A stretch of DNA of 64,000 nt, from positions 186,001-250,000 of the forward strand of contig JBJYXV010000063.1 in NCBI GenBank assembly GCA_046260155.1, read 5' to 3'. Each line of letters begins with the position of its first letter. Within the stretch, counting starts at the first letter, position 1. The DNA is from PFL25 sp046260155. Lineage in GTDB: Bacteria; Chloroflexota; Anaerolineae; Anaerolineales; UBA4823. Of the stretch, positions 8,245-17,454 are shown piece after piece. The translations under genes were made by a program, and so were the position numbers. Below the pieces are notes generated by a model that saw only the letters and a list, made by a program, of their open reading frames with translations, ran no database searches and was not told where the DNA came from.

Positions 8245-9474
8245 ATGAGAAAGATCTGGTTAGTATTTACACATGATTTTTCAGAACATGTTCGACAAAA
8301 AGGGTTTTTGATTGCTTTGTTCAGTTTACCTTTGTTCATCGGATTCTCGGTGGGTTTAGGGTATTTTATGCAGTCACAAGAAATTAGCTCAGATGCAGTC
8401 GGATATGTAGATTTTTCAGGCATATTCACCAACCCATTATCAATTGCGAGTACTTCCGGGAGAGAAAGAGTTGAAATACTCCCATATTCGGATACTGCAG
8501 AAGTGGATGAGCTGCTTAAACGGGGAGACCTCCAGGCGTATTTTGTCATTCCGAACGGTTATCCAGGGGATAATAATATCGAATTATATTATTTCGATGA
8601 ACCGGGGGAGAATGCAATCCACGATTTTTATGATTTCTTGCAGTTGAATTTGATGAAAGATTATTCACAGGAGATCAGGAATCGTGTGGCGATAGGAACA
8701 AATAGTATTATCCGCACGCCCGATGGTTCGCGTGAATTTCCTGAAAATAATCCAACTGTGAACATGTTCATACCACTTCTCATTGGATTGGGATTTGTGA
8801 TGTTGTTGTTAATCAGCTCGGGCTACTTGATGAGCGGTTTTTTGGATGAAAAATCCAACCGAACGATTGAAATTATATTTACATCAATCTCTCCCGGGAA
8901 GCTAATTGTTAGTAAATTAGTGACGATGGTCGCGATTGGTTTCACCATGCTGATTACCTGGGTAGCAGTTGGAATCATAGCATTCATCGTTGGTTCGCAT
9001 TTCCTTGAAATCAGTTGGGTCAGGGAAATTGAGATCGATGTGAGAGCAGTCATCACTATCCTGGTAGTGGCATTCCCATCATATGTTTTTGCTGCAGCCC
9101 TGATGTTGGGCATTGGATTCTTGCTAGGAAATAGCCAGGAAGCTGAATCTATTGGCCCACTTTTTTTTGTGATCGCATTCATTCCTTTGTGGTTTATAGT
9201 TCCAATAACAAGTGACATTAATGGATTAATCGCAATACTTCTCAGTGTACTGCCCATAGCATCGATTCTCACGATCGGTTTGAGGGGTATCTTTATTGAA
9301 ATACCACTTTGGCAGCTGGTTTTGAGTGTTTCTGTCCAATTATTGCTGGTAACAGCTGCACTCTGGCTTGCAGTCAAAACTTTTCGGATGGGTATGCTGC
9401 GATCCGGCAGCGGCATACGCTTGCGAGAGTTGATTACAAAGGATGATCGCCTGATAAGCGAGAGGAAATCATGA
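8245..9474 (+). CDS. ABC-2 family exporter permease (NatB-like)
   Basis: The 409-residue product has the ABC-2 permease layout: one N-terminal helix (about 20-40), a large extracytoplasmic domain (about 45-175), then five or six membrane helices from about residue 177. The sequence around SGYLMSGFLDEKSNRTIEII is typical of the NatB/YhaP type, in which an E-K-x-x-R segment follows the second helix. The binding site (AAGG) is weak. Its stop overlaps the next permease start (ATGA), so the two form a heterodimer candidate. The ATPase is 1.4 kb downstream in the same direction. The substrate is unknown; relatives export Na+, drugs or peptides. Confidence 0.88.
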   Translation: MRKIWLVFTHDFSEHVRQKGFLIALFSLPLFIGFSVGLGYFMQSQEISSDAVGYVDFSGIFTNPLSIASTSGRERVEILPYSDTAEVDELLKRGDLQAYFVIPNGYPGDNNIELYYFDEPGENAIHDFYDFLQLNLMKDYSQEIRNRVAIGTNSIIRTPDGSREFPENNPTVNMFIPLLIGLGFVMLLLISSGYLMSGFLDEKSNRTIEIIFTSISPGKLIVSKLVTMVAIGFTMLITWVAVGIIAFIVGSHFLEISWVREIEIDVRAVITILVVAFPSYVFAAALMLGIGFLLGNSQEAESIGPLFFVIAFIPLWFIVPITSDINGLIAILLSVLPIASILTIGLRGIFIEIPLWQLVLSVSVQLLLVTAALWLAVKTFRMGMLRSGSGIRLRELITKDDRLISERKS

Positions 9475-10742
9475 GAAAGACCTTGGAAATTATCCGTTAC
9501 GAATTGGTAACAGCATTTGGGAGAAAATCCTACCTTTTTATCGCATTTGGAGTTCCGGTTCTGGCGGTGATAATCTTCGCAGGATTCTATTTATTTAAAG
9601 CGTCCAAACCAACTGATCAGCTGACTCAAGAAGTAGAGGAAAATTTTCAGATAGAAACTGAAGGCTTTATTGATTATGCTGGCATAGTCACCAGCCTGCC
9701 AGAACATGTGCCAGATGAAGTATTAATTCCATTCGCCAACCAAGATAGTGCAAAAATGGCATTGGAAAATGGTGAAATAACTGCTTACTATATTATCCCC
9801 GCAGATTACGTTGAATCGGGAAATTTGATCTATGTTCACCCGAAATTAAATCCAATTGCAGAGGGGGGTCAAAATTGGGTCATGACCAGCACCCTCTACT
9901 ATAATCTCTTAGATCAGAATTTCGAATTGGCATCTACTGTTTGGTCTCCTGCAAACCTGGTTCCCACAAATCTGTCAAATATCGCCGGGACTGATCGCAC
10001 TTCTACTGGAGAATGTTCATCCCCCGGATTCACTTGTGAATCAAATGAGCTAATTCAACTCCTGCCGATATTGATTGTAGCAATAATTTACGTATCCATT
10101 GTCACAGGGGGAAGCTACTTGTTGAGGCTGGTGAGTAGTGAAAAGGATTCACGCGTAATGGAATTGTTAATACTGTCAGCTTCACCAAGGCAGCTGCTCA
10201 ACGGGAAGGTGATCAGTTATTGTATCCTCGGATTCCTCCAGGTGCTCGCGTGGTTAGGCGCAATTTTCCTGGTATTCGAAATTGGAGGGACAACCTTGAA
10301 TCTTCCTCCAGGTTTCTCGCTTCCGCTTTCTCTCTTGATATGGGGCTTGGTATTCTTCTTGCTAGGTTATGCAGTTTATGCAACGATAATGGCTGGTGCT
10401 GGTGCTTTAACTCCCAAGGTATCTCAATATACATCGGTTTATTTTGTGGTCTCTGCGCCCTTAATGATCAGCTATTTCTTCTCGATCATGCTCGCCATGA
10501 GGCCTCATTCCCCACTTGCTGTTGGTTTAAGCATTTTCCCATTATCAGCACCCGTTATGATGATCACCCGTTTGACGATCGGCAATGTACCTGTCTGGCA
10601 GCCATTGATGGCTGCCGGACTCACAATTCTCATGGCAATTCTGATTATGCGTGCGGTTGCACGAATGTTCAGAGCTCAGATCCTGCTCTCTGGGCAGCCA
10701 TTTTCACTCCAACGTTATCTTAAGATCCTGATGAATATCTGA
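9471..10742 (+). CDS. ABC-2 family exporter permease, second subunit
   Basis: The product has 423 residues with the same plan as its neighbour: helix 1 (about 20-42), an external domain to about residue 195, then six helices beginning LLPILIVAIIYVSIVTGG. The loop SSEKDSRVMELLILSASPRQLLNGK is the counterpart of the conserved cytoplasmic segment after helix 2. The four-base overlap with the preceding gene means coupled translation. A Cys pair in the external domain (near GECSSPGFTCES) could form a disulfide. It probably forms one transporter with the permease before it and the ATPase after it. Confidence 0.88.
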   Translation: MRKTLEIIRYELVTAFGRKSYLFIAFGVPVLAVIIFAGFYLFKASKPTDQLTQEVEENFQIETEGFIDYAGIVTSLPEHVPDEVLIPFANQDSAKMALENGEITAYYIIPADYVESGNLIYVHPKLNPIAEGGQNWVMTSTLYYNLLDQNFELASTVWSPANLVPTNLSNIAGTDRTSTGECSSPGFTCESNELIQLLPILIVAIIYVSIVTGGSYLLRLVSSEKDSRVMELLILSASPRQLLNGKVISYCILGFLQVLAWLGAIFLVFEIGGTTLNLPPGFSLPLSLLIWGLVFFLLGYAVYATIMAGAGALTPKVSQYTSVYFVVSAPLMISYFFSIMLAMRPHSPLAVGLSIFPLSAPVMMITRLTIGNVPVWQPLMAAGLTILMAILIMRAVARMFRAQILLSGQPFSLQRYLKILMNI

Positions 10743-10847
10743 TGGGATCACTAAGAAGTTGAGAAATGGTGTGGGAACGCTTGCTGTAACAATCGATTAT
10801 ATTACTGGAATAATAAATACTTTGAAGCAGGTGAGAAGGAGAACGCG

Positions 10848-11735
10848 ATGGATCAGGTCCAGGTAAACCATATTTCCAAATCATTTGGCAATATTGAAGC
10901 AGTCCGGGATGTAAATTTTGAAGTTGGCAAAGGGGAAATATTCGGTCTGCTCGGACCGAACGGAGCAGGTAAGACGACCACGATTCGAGTGATGCTGGAT
11001 ATCTATAAGCCTGAACGAGGAACGGTCAATATTTTAGGGGGGCCGATGTCCGAAGAGAAGAAGAATTTAATCGGTTATATGCCAGAAGAACGCGGTTTAT
11101 ATCAGGATACATCACTCGAGCGTTGTTTGATCTATCTGGCGACATTAAAAGGTTTATCAACAAAGGAAGCCCAGCATCTGCTGGATAATTATTTAGAAAG
11201 ATTTGATTTACTTCCGCATAAGAACAAAAAAGTCAAAGAACTAAGTAAAGGCATGCAGCAGAAGGCGCAGATCATAGCAGCGATTTTACACAGCCCTGAA
11301 TTGATTATCATAGATGAACCCTTCACATCCTTAGACCCGATAAATACTCAGCTTGTTAAGGATTTAATGGGTGAGCTTCGTGAGCAGGGAGTAACAATTA
11401 TGATGTCAACCCATCAAATGCACCAGGTTGAGGAGTTATGCGACCGCATCTTACTGATCAATCAAGGTATCAATGTTCTTTATGGAAATCTTGACTTGAT
11501 TCGCAGGGAACATGCTGGTCATGAGGTAGTGGTCAGATCTTTGAGTGAAATTCCAAATTTAGACTCAGTGAAGTCGATGAATTCCAACAACGGCACAATA
11601 AAATTGGTGCTCAATGAAGGTGCGACACCCCAGGATGTACTGGCTGATTTGGTTTCAAGTGACGTAAAAGTGGAGAAATTTGAAATTGCCTTGCCAACCT
11701 TGGATGAGATATTTATCAAAGTTGTTCAGGAATAG
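10848..11735 (+). CDS. ABC transporter ATP-binding protein (NatA/YhaQ-like)
   Basis: This is a 295-residue ATPase with Walker A (LGPNGAGKTTT, residues about 35-45), a signature motif (LSKGMQQK), Walker B (LIIIDEPFTSLD), a switch His (MSTHQMHQVEE) and a C-terminal DUF4162-type extension (about 215-295). It powers the ABC-2 permease pair encoded just upstream. A 105-base gap separates it from the second permease; GGAG precedes the ATG. Order and spacing support a single permease-permease-ATPase exporter transcript. Confidence 0.93.
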   Translation: MDQVQVNHISKSFGNIEAVRDVNFEVGKGEIFGLLGPNGAGKTTTIRVMLDIYKPERGTVNILGGPMSEEKKNLIGYMPEERGLYQDTSLERCLIYLATLKGLSTKEAQHLLDNYLERFDLLPHKNKKVKELSKGMQQKAQIIAAILHSPELIIIDEPFTSLDPINTQLVKDLMGELREQGVTIMMSTHQMHQVEELCDRILLINQGINVLYGNLDLIRREHAGHEVVVRSLSEIPNLDSVKSMNSNNGTIKLVLNEGATPQDVLADLVSSDVKVEKFEIALPTLDEIFIKVVQE

Positions 11736-11762
11736 CATGATTAATCATTTTACACGGATTAA

Positions 11763-11780
11763 TTGAAGAGTGCTCTTCAA
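11763..11780. terminator. Short palindrome between convergent genes
   Basis: TTGAAGAG and CTCTTCAA flank a two-base centre between the ABC ATPase and the antiporter stop codons. It lies where a shared terminator is expected, but no T run follows on either strand, so the call is weak. Confidence 0.3.
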
Positions 11781-11830
11781 CTTCACCGCGTCTTTGCTGA
11801 TAGTTCTAATAAATCTATTACTCTTGAGGA

Positions 11831-13924
11831 TCAGTATTCTTCGTATCTCTCAACCTCAAAAACAAATATTGTAGCTCCACCAACATGAACAGCAACCGGA
11901 TTGGGGAGGGGAATTGGTCCTGATTCAATGGGAGTCGACACATAATCAACCCTTTGTTTGCAGCTGCTGCGGAGTGCCTCAACAATGGTTTTTTCCTGTC
12001 CAGATTTCAAACCGATGAGAAGAGTGGTGCTTTGACGACCTAAGAAACCACCAGAGCTTGGCAGGTGAGTAACCGAAAAACCAAGCTTGGTCAGTAAACT
12101 TAAGGAGTTCTCCAAATCCTGGTCCTGGATCACTGCCCCGATTAACCGATCTAAATTCGGATGCACTCCCGATTGTTGGCGGATGACTTCCGGCCAATTT
12201 CGCACGTCAGTTGTCAAGGCTGCATCAACTTCTGAGACCAATTGGTTGTAAATATCTTCACCGATCACTCCATCATTAAGTAATGAACTTAAAGTGCTGC
12301 GTTGGGATTGGAGGGTTTCCCGCCTGGCGGTCTCCATCTCCTCCGCTTCTAATTCTGGGTGTTCGGTCAATATTTCTTTTGTAGCCTCAACCAATACCTG
12401 AATATATTGTTCTAATAAAGGCGCAATTGTCTGCCAGGTGTGAGCAGAAATTAATCCCTGGTTGCGCATTTTTTCCATGTGATCGTAGGATGATTGTGTG
12501 GCAGTTGCCCGGGCATTTCTGCGTTGATATTCTTCTTTGACTGAACTGCGAATATTAACCCCTAAGCGCCTGATTAATGGTCCAATAGAGAGTCCCTGTA
12601 CCAGAAGGGTAAAAATTACTACACCAAAAGTCATTACCTGTAATTGGCTGCGAGCAGTGCCCAAGGCAAAAGGTAGACTTAATGCCAGGGCCAGCGAAAT
12701 CGCACCTCTTAAACCTCCCCAGTTAAGTATATGCTGCCACCGGAGTGGTATATCTTTGCCGATCCAGGCAAGCCCATAGATCGTGATTGCCCTTGCGATC
12801 AAAACCGCAACAATAGCGATGCCAATCATTTGCCAAGACTCGAATAGAGATGAGACATCAATTTGTAAACCGATTAACAAGAAAATAAAGGAGTTCGCCA
12901 CGAATGCTGCGTATTCCCAAAAATTAAATAAAACAATGCGTGTTGTCGGGGACATACCAGCAGGTCCGATATTCCCGGCGATCAAACCCGCACCAACAAC
13001 CGCTAAAACCCCACTGACATGGAACAATTCTTCCGCAATAAGAAAGGATCCAAATGCTAATATCGTTGTCAATGTGGTTTCAATCAAGTAATCATCAATG
13101 CGATTGATCATCTGGGATATGATCGTTCCAAGGACCAGGCCGATCGTTATGCCGCCGCCTGCAATCCGAATAAAATCAGCAAGGCTGGAAAAGAAATTAA
13201 ATTGACCACCAGCAATCGCAAGTGATAGAACTAATCCAAATAGTACGATAGAGGTCCCATCATTCAGCAGACTTTCACCTTCGAGTAAGACCTGCAGTCT
13301 CTTTGGTACCCCCAGGTTTCGGAATAGTGCGATAACAGCGACTGGATCAATTGCAGCGACTATTGCTCCAAAAATCAGAGTATACAGAATTGGAATTCCG
13401 GTCCCCCAGCTAACCAGGGCACCGACAATTGCCATGGTCAATATCACACCCGGGATAGCGAAGGTGAGGATAGGTAAAATATCTCTCCGTAAGCTATTGA
13501 GATTTAAGTGGAATGCACCTTCAAATACGATCGGTGGTATCAATAGTGCAAAGATCAATGTTGGTTGAATGGTGATATCAACTTGGGGCAGGAGTGTAAT
13601 CAATAATCCGATCACAACCAATCCCAAAGTGTAAGGCACACGGAATCGACGGGCGATTATTCCAACTAATGAAGCGATGAATAATAAGAAAATGATGACT
13701 TCTTCAACGAGGAGGAAGGATTCTTCACCTTGAAGTGTCTCCATTTCGCTAACCGGACCACCTTCTTCACTACCGTTAGTTTGGGTATCTGCTGGTGATT
13801 CCGAGCTCTGCTGGTTGAAAATTGGAATATCGGATAATGCACACCCGCTAAGGAAACCACTGAAGACAATTAGAATCGCTAAAATAACAACCAAAAACCT
13901 GAAGTGATTTGAATTTGGAAACAT
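11831..13924 (-). CDS. CPA1 Na+/H+ antiporter fused to a DarA-like c-di-AMP receptor domain
   Basis: The 697-residue product starts with a lipoprotein-like signal ending FLSGC and a polar linker. A 12-helix-class CPA1/NhaP exchanger follows (about 50-480) with the ion-binding region AAIDPVAVIALF and the conserved GESLLNDGTSIVLF. A cytoplasmic helical region comes next. The last 108 residues (about 590-697) match the PF06153 c-di-AMP receptor family (DarA/PstA/YaaQ): IQDQD near the start, GGFL then TTLLIG in the middle, and VGGATIFVFEV near the end. It should exchange Na+ or K+ for H+ under nucleotide control. The start is ATG 13924, one base after the upstream TAA; a longer in-frame start at 14032 would lie inside the neighbouring gene. 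Confidence 0.88.
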   Translation of the reverse strand: MFPNSNHFRFLVVILAILIVFSGFLSGCALSDIPIFNQQSSESPADTQTNGSEEGGPVSEMETLQGEESFLLVEEVIIFLLFIASLVGIIARRFRVPYTLGLVVIGLLITLLPQVDITIQPTLIFALLIPPIVFEGAFHLNLNSLRRDILPILTFAIPGVILTMAIVGALVSWGTGIPILYTLIFGAIVAAIDPVAVIALFRNLGVPKRLQVLLEGESLLNDGTSIVLFGLVLSLAIAGGQFNFFSSLADFIRIAGGGITIGLVLGTIISQMINRIDDYLIETTLTTILAFGSFLIAEELFHVSGVLAVVGAGLIAGNIGPAGMSPTTRIVLFNFWEYAAFVANSFIFLLIGLQIDVSSLFESWQMIGIAIVAVLIARAITIYGLAWIGKDIPLRWQHILNWGGLRGAISLALALSLPFALGTARSQLQVMTFGVVIFTLLVQGLSIGPLIRRLGVNIRSSVKEEYQRRNARATATQSSYDHMEKMRNQGLISAHTWQTIAPLLEQYIQVLVEATKEILTEHPELEAEEMETARRETLQSQRSTLSSLLNDGVIGEDIYNQLVSEVDAALTTDVRNWPEVIRQQSGVHPNLDRLIGAVIQDQDLENSLSLLTKLGFSVTHLPSSGGFLGRQSTTLLIGLKSGQEKTIVEALRSSCKQRVDYVSTPIESGPIPLPNPVAVHVGGATIFVFEVERYEEY

Positions 13925-13925
13925 T

Positions 13926-16305
13926 TTATTCCAAGCTAACCAGACAGGGTTCAGGATCGGTGACCAGAATAGTCTGTCCATCCGTAAAAATGATCTGTGT
14001 TTTTTCGTGCCCACGTAAGATTGTCGTTCCACGGAATTTTACCGTAACTGGCCAGGGATATGGATTTATCCCGGAGAGATAAATTTTCCAGGGCGTGATA
14101 ATTCTCAGGCCAAGTGACTCTAGAAACAATCCTAAGGGTGCTAATCCCCAGAGAGCATCATTATCACCAGATCCACCCCCGGATTTAGCGCTGTAAGCAT
14201 AACTAAAACATCCATCGGCGTCAATTGATTTTTGAATTGAATTCATGATCTTGGTCACTAATTCCATGGCGGCGGTCCGAAACCCATAGGAAAGTAAACC
14301 TTCTCCAATAAATAGACACCAGGGCAGGTATACGGCATGGCAGGGCATATCTTCTGGAATTGATTCACTCGCCGGGCAACCCGGAATACCATAATCTAGC
14401 CAGAATTTCTTCGGGTTTGTGATGCTGTTTTCAACCATTAATTGGACTTCAACGTTTGATGGAATTTTAGCCCAGATGGGAAGAAATGTTGTGATGTCCT
14501 GGGCCAATAATCCTGAATTGGAGATAATCATCGAATCAGCCTTGTCAAGCCCATTTACTTCGATGATGCCAATTGACTGGTAAATTTGCTCGCTGGTTGC
14601 AGTGCCGAAACTCGGGAACCAGAGTATCTTTTCGGGTGGAACAATTTCTATGCGGTGCTTGCCGGAAGGGCTGTGCCCATGAATGATAATCTGGGTCTTT
14701 CGAGTGGTTTCGTGGGTAGTTTGAATTTGAAATATCAACCTCTGTGGTTCAGCAAAGGATTGGTCAATCTCGATGGTGCCTGAACCCCTGAGTTGACCTA
14801 GGATTACCTTTTTCGACCTCTGATGGCTATCTCTGTCCCAATAGGTATAACCGGATAATTCTTCACTCCAAGCATTCTCAACCGCATAACGCAAATTCTC
14901 GGCTTTCGCGCCCAATGATTCGATATGCTCATTGATGTTTAGTAATTTCGCTATATCGATCATCGAGTGGCATTCGTTATACAGGAACGCGCATAGCGAC
15001 GGGCTCTCGCTAGTTGTGATTTCAACCCCTTGTGCTTTGGTATGCCATCGCGCAAAAATTGGATGATCTTCGAATCCTGCCTGAAGTGGGTGATCCCATT
15101 CTGGAATTCCATCCCCATCATGATCGTGCCCAGATGAAAACCATGAATTTAGATAGTTGATGAGTTGGGGATATATTTCATGCAAGAACTCCAGGTTTTG
15201 ATCCACTTGATAAATCTTCCAGGCAATGGATGCCAGCAGTGGTGTCGCTAACCGGTTGCTTATTTGCCCACCCAATCCTGCTTTCCAATCAAGTTCTCCA
15301 TTTTCATTGTAAGCATCCAGGTGGTTTCTCAGAATATCTTTCATTATCGAAGGGGAGGATGGGAGCAGGATATTCGCAAGGTAATAAGAATCAATTGGAG
15401 TCTGTCCGCTCCATTGCGGTCCATAATCGCTTCCATCACCCCGCGGAGAATACCCATCATCTGGGATGCGCGTTGTGACGTAGGAGAGATACTTTTGGTG
15501 AGATGTTTTGCCAAATAATAATCCGTAAGCGGTCTTTTGTGAAAATAGGAAGATTTGGTCCCACTCTTCACTTCCAGTATAGATTTCGATTTGGTTTGAA
15601 TTTTGAAGTTCGACCCTTGCGATCTCAGCGTCCCAATTATGATTGGTGATTGCTCGTGCCTCATCGAAAGAATCATCTACGGTTTTTTGTGCAACATGGC
15701 ACCAGGTAAATTGACGTGAATTCCCAGGAGGTAAATCAAGCATATTTACCAGGGCTGGATAAGGGCTGTTAACTGAAGATGCACCTCCCGTGATAAAAAT
15801 AACAGGGAAGATTTCTTCCGTTGAACCAGATAAAACTTGGATTCCTTCTTTTTCAATTGGGACTGCACGAGATCCATTTTCAGCTGGTGTGAGTAATGCT
15901 ACCAGCTCAAATTTTAGCTGCTGATTTTGAGCACTGATATTGGAGATATGAATTCGACCTGCTACTTGGTGAGAGTTGGCAACCCAGTATTCACTCACAA
16001 CTGCAATCGATTCAAATGGAGAAAATGCAAGACTGATATAGTTAGGGTAAATTTTTTGGATTAGAGGGGCTTTCGAAAATTTTGCTGGGGTTGTGCTCGT
16101 ATCATGTCCAATAGTAAAGCGCGGAAACAGGCGCATTTTTGTCGCGCGTAAACCATAAGTTGTTTGTAATGCAAGAGCTTGTGGTTCACCACTATTAAGC
16201 GTTAGCTCCCATATCTGATCGTCTAAATAATTCGTAGTCGATGTACGAGGATCTGCAGCGATCGAAATTGAAATTGGCTTATTCGAATTAAGAGTGAAAT
16301 CCCTC
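13926..16305 (-). CDS. GH63-like (alpha/alpha)6-barrel glycosidase
   Basis: The 793-residue product has an N-terminal beta-sandwich (about 1-270) and a six-hairpin barrel of the clan GH-G type. The acidic motif HDGDGIPEWD near residue 385 is characteristic of GH63 and mannosylglycerate-hydrolase-like enzymes. A beta-rich insertion (about 500-630) interrupts the barrel before the closing helices (YLPWCLFIGEGLLSYG). There is no signal peptide, so it is probably cytoplasmic. GH63 includes hydrolases of glucosyl- and mannosyl-glycerate, of interest because a glucosylglycerate cluster lies at 51-58 kb, but substrate cannot be assigned. The ATG (16307-16305) follows the dehydrogenase stop by six bases, and the antiporter start follows its own stop by one. 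Confidence 0.75.
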
Positions 16306-16313
16306 ATCGAGTT

Positions 16314-17423
16314 CTAATATTCCCCGAAGCCATCAGTGACATAACGAGTCAGCTCTGAAACACTTAATCCATCAAGACCCAATTTTCGCAAAGTTCGACC
16401 CCGGCGCCAGTAATCTGTGCGGTGAATTATACATGCGATCCGAATAATACTTTCAATACCACGGACAGAAACACCATATCTTTGAGCCATCGAAGCGAGG
16501 GGTACTAAACTCATAGGGACATCTTCGAAGATGTACCGGTGGTTCAAGGATATTGGGGCTTTAATTCCATAATATCCCGGTTGGTTATGAATTGCTTCAT
16601 AGAGATCAGCACCAGAAGTCGTGTAAGCCATCTGTAACCATTCCATAGCGGATCTGGCACGAATCCCAAGTGAGGAGGCGACCGTGACCCGCTCACGATC
16701 GAGCACTTCCAATAATCGCGCAACGGAAGGTGTTACCCCATCAATGTAAAATTGGAAGTCCCCATGGGTAGATTCAATCCAACCTGCATTTAAGAGTGCA
16801 AGCGCTGGGTGAAAAATTGCACCCATATTATTTAATCCTGTGTTCAACACATCCACTCCATTGATGTATTGCGGATAAGCTTCATTGATCACTTCTAATA
16901 CCTGATCAGTTTTAATCCCGGGAAGGGATGCAAGTGGAACTGCTTCCTTGATTCTGAAAATGCGAGCTTGGGCAGGTCCATCAGAACGGCTGGCATAAAT
17001 AAAGGTCTCAGCTTCGGCGATATTGATCTCAGCTTTATTTCCGGAATCACGGACGATTTTTGCTACTTCAAGTGCGCCGCAAGTTCTTCCCGGGTGCAGG
17101 ATAATCATTTGACCATCTTTCAGGTGGGGAGCAACAATGCGAGTGATACTGGCATGTGCAGATGATGGAACAACAACCATCAATACGTCTGCTGACTTAA
17201 CTGCTTCTTCAATATCCGAAGTCACAATGTTCAATTTTCCAAAACCATGTGGACCCCCTTCATAGCTCTCTAGTTCTATGCCCCGCCTTGCCTTGATTGC
17301 AGCAATATGCTCTGGTGTACGATTGTAGAGATTGACCTCAAACCCTTGAATTGCCAGGTGAGCTGCCATCGCTTTTCCCCCATGACCAGCCCCAATAACT
17401 GTGTATCTGGTTGAAAAACTCAT
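16314..17423 (-). CDS. Opine (octopine/nopaline) dehydrogenase-family enzyme
   Basis: The N-terminal Rossmann domain has the nucleotide motif VIGAGHGGKAMAAHLA (residues about 8-23). The C-terminal helical domain (about 190-350) is of the octopine/nopaline dehydrogenase type and carries a conserved-looking His-Pro (GAIFHPALALLN). Family members reductively join an amino acid to a 2-oxo acid with NAD(P)H, or the reverse. I chose ATG 17423 because AAGGAGG sits at the right distance; the TTG at 17426 is too close. It follows the B12-binding protein gene by about 30 bases on the same strand, so the two probably serve one pathway. The substrate is unknown. Confidence 0.85.
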   Translation of the reverse strand: MSFSTRYTVIGAGHGGKAMAAHLAIQGFEVNLYNRTPEHIAAIKARRGIELESYEGGPHGFGKLNIVTSDIEEAVKSADVLMVVVPSSAHASITRIVAPHLKDGQMIILHPGRTCGALEVAKIVRDSGNKAEINIAEAETFIYASRSDGPAQARIFRIKEAVPLASLPGIKTDQVLEVINEAYPQYINGVDVLNTGLNNMGAIFHPALALLNAGWIESTHGDFQFYIDGVTPSVARLLEVLDRERVTVASSLGIRARSAMEWLQMAYTTSGADLYEAIHNQPGYYGIKAPISLNHRYIFEDVPMSLVPLASMAQRYGVSVRGIESIIRIACIIHRTDYWRRGRTLRKLGLDGLSVSELTRYVTDGFGEY

Positions 17424-17454
17424 CAACCCTCCTTAGAATCAGATTTACCAAATA

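Noticed and set aside
8823..9416. 197-codon minus-strand frame opposite the first ABC permease gene
   Set aside because: Shadow frame; the hydrophobic composition derives from the permease codons read in reverse.
10220..10723. 167-codon plus-strand frame inside the second ABC permease gene
   Set aside because: It lies in another frame of a well-supported gene and has no binding site or recognisable domain.
12537..13091. Two plus-strand frames opposite the antiporter gene
   Set aside because: They mirror the third-position composition of the antiporter gene, have no ribosome binding site and resemble no family.
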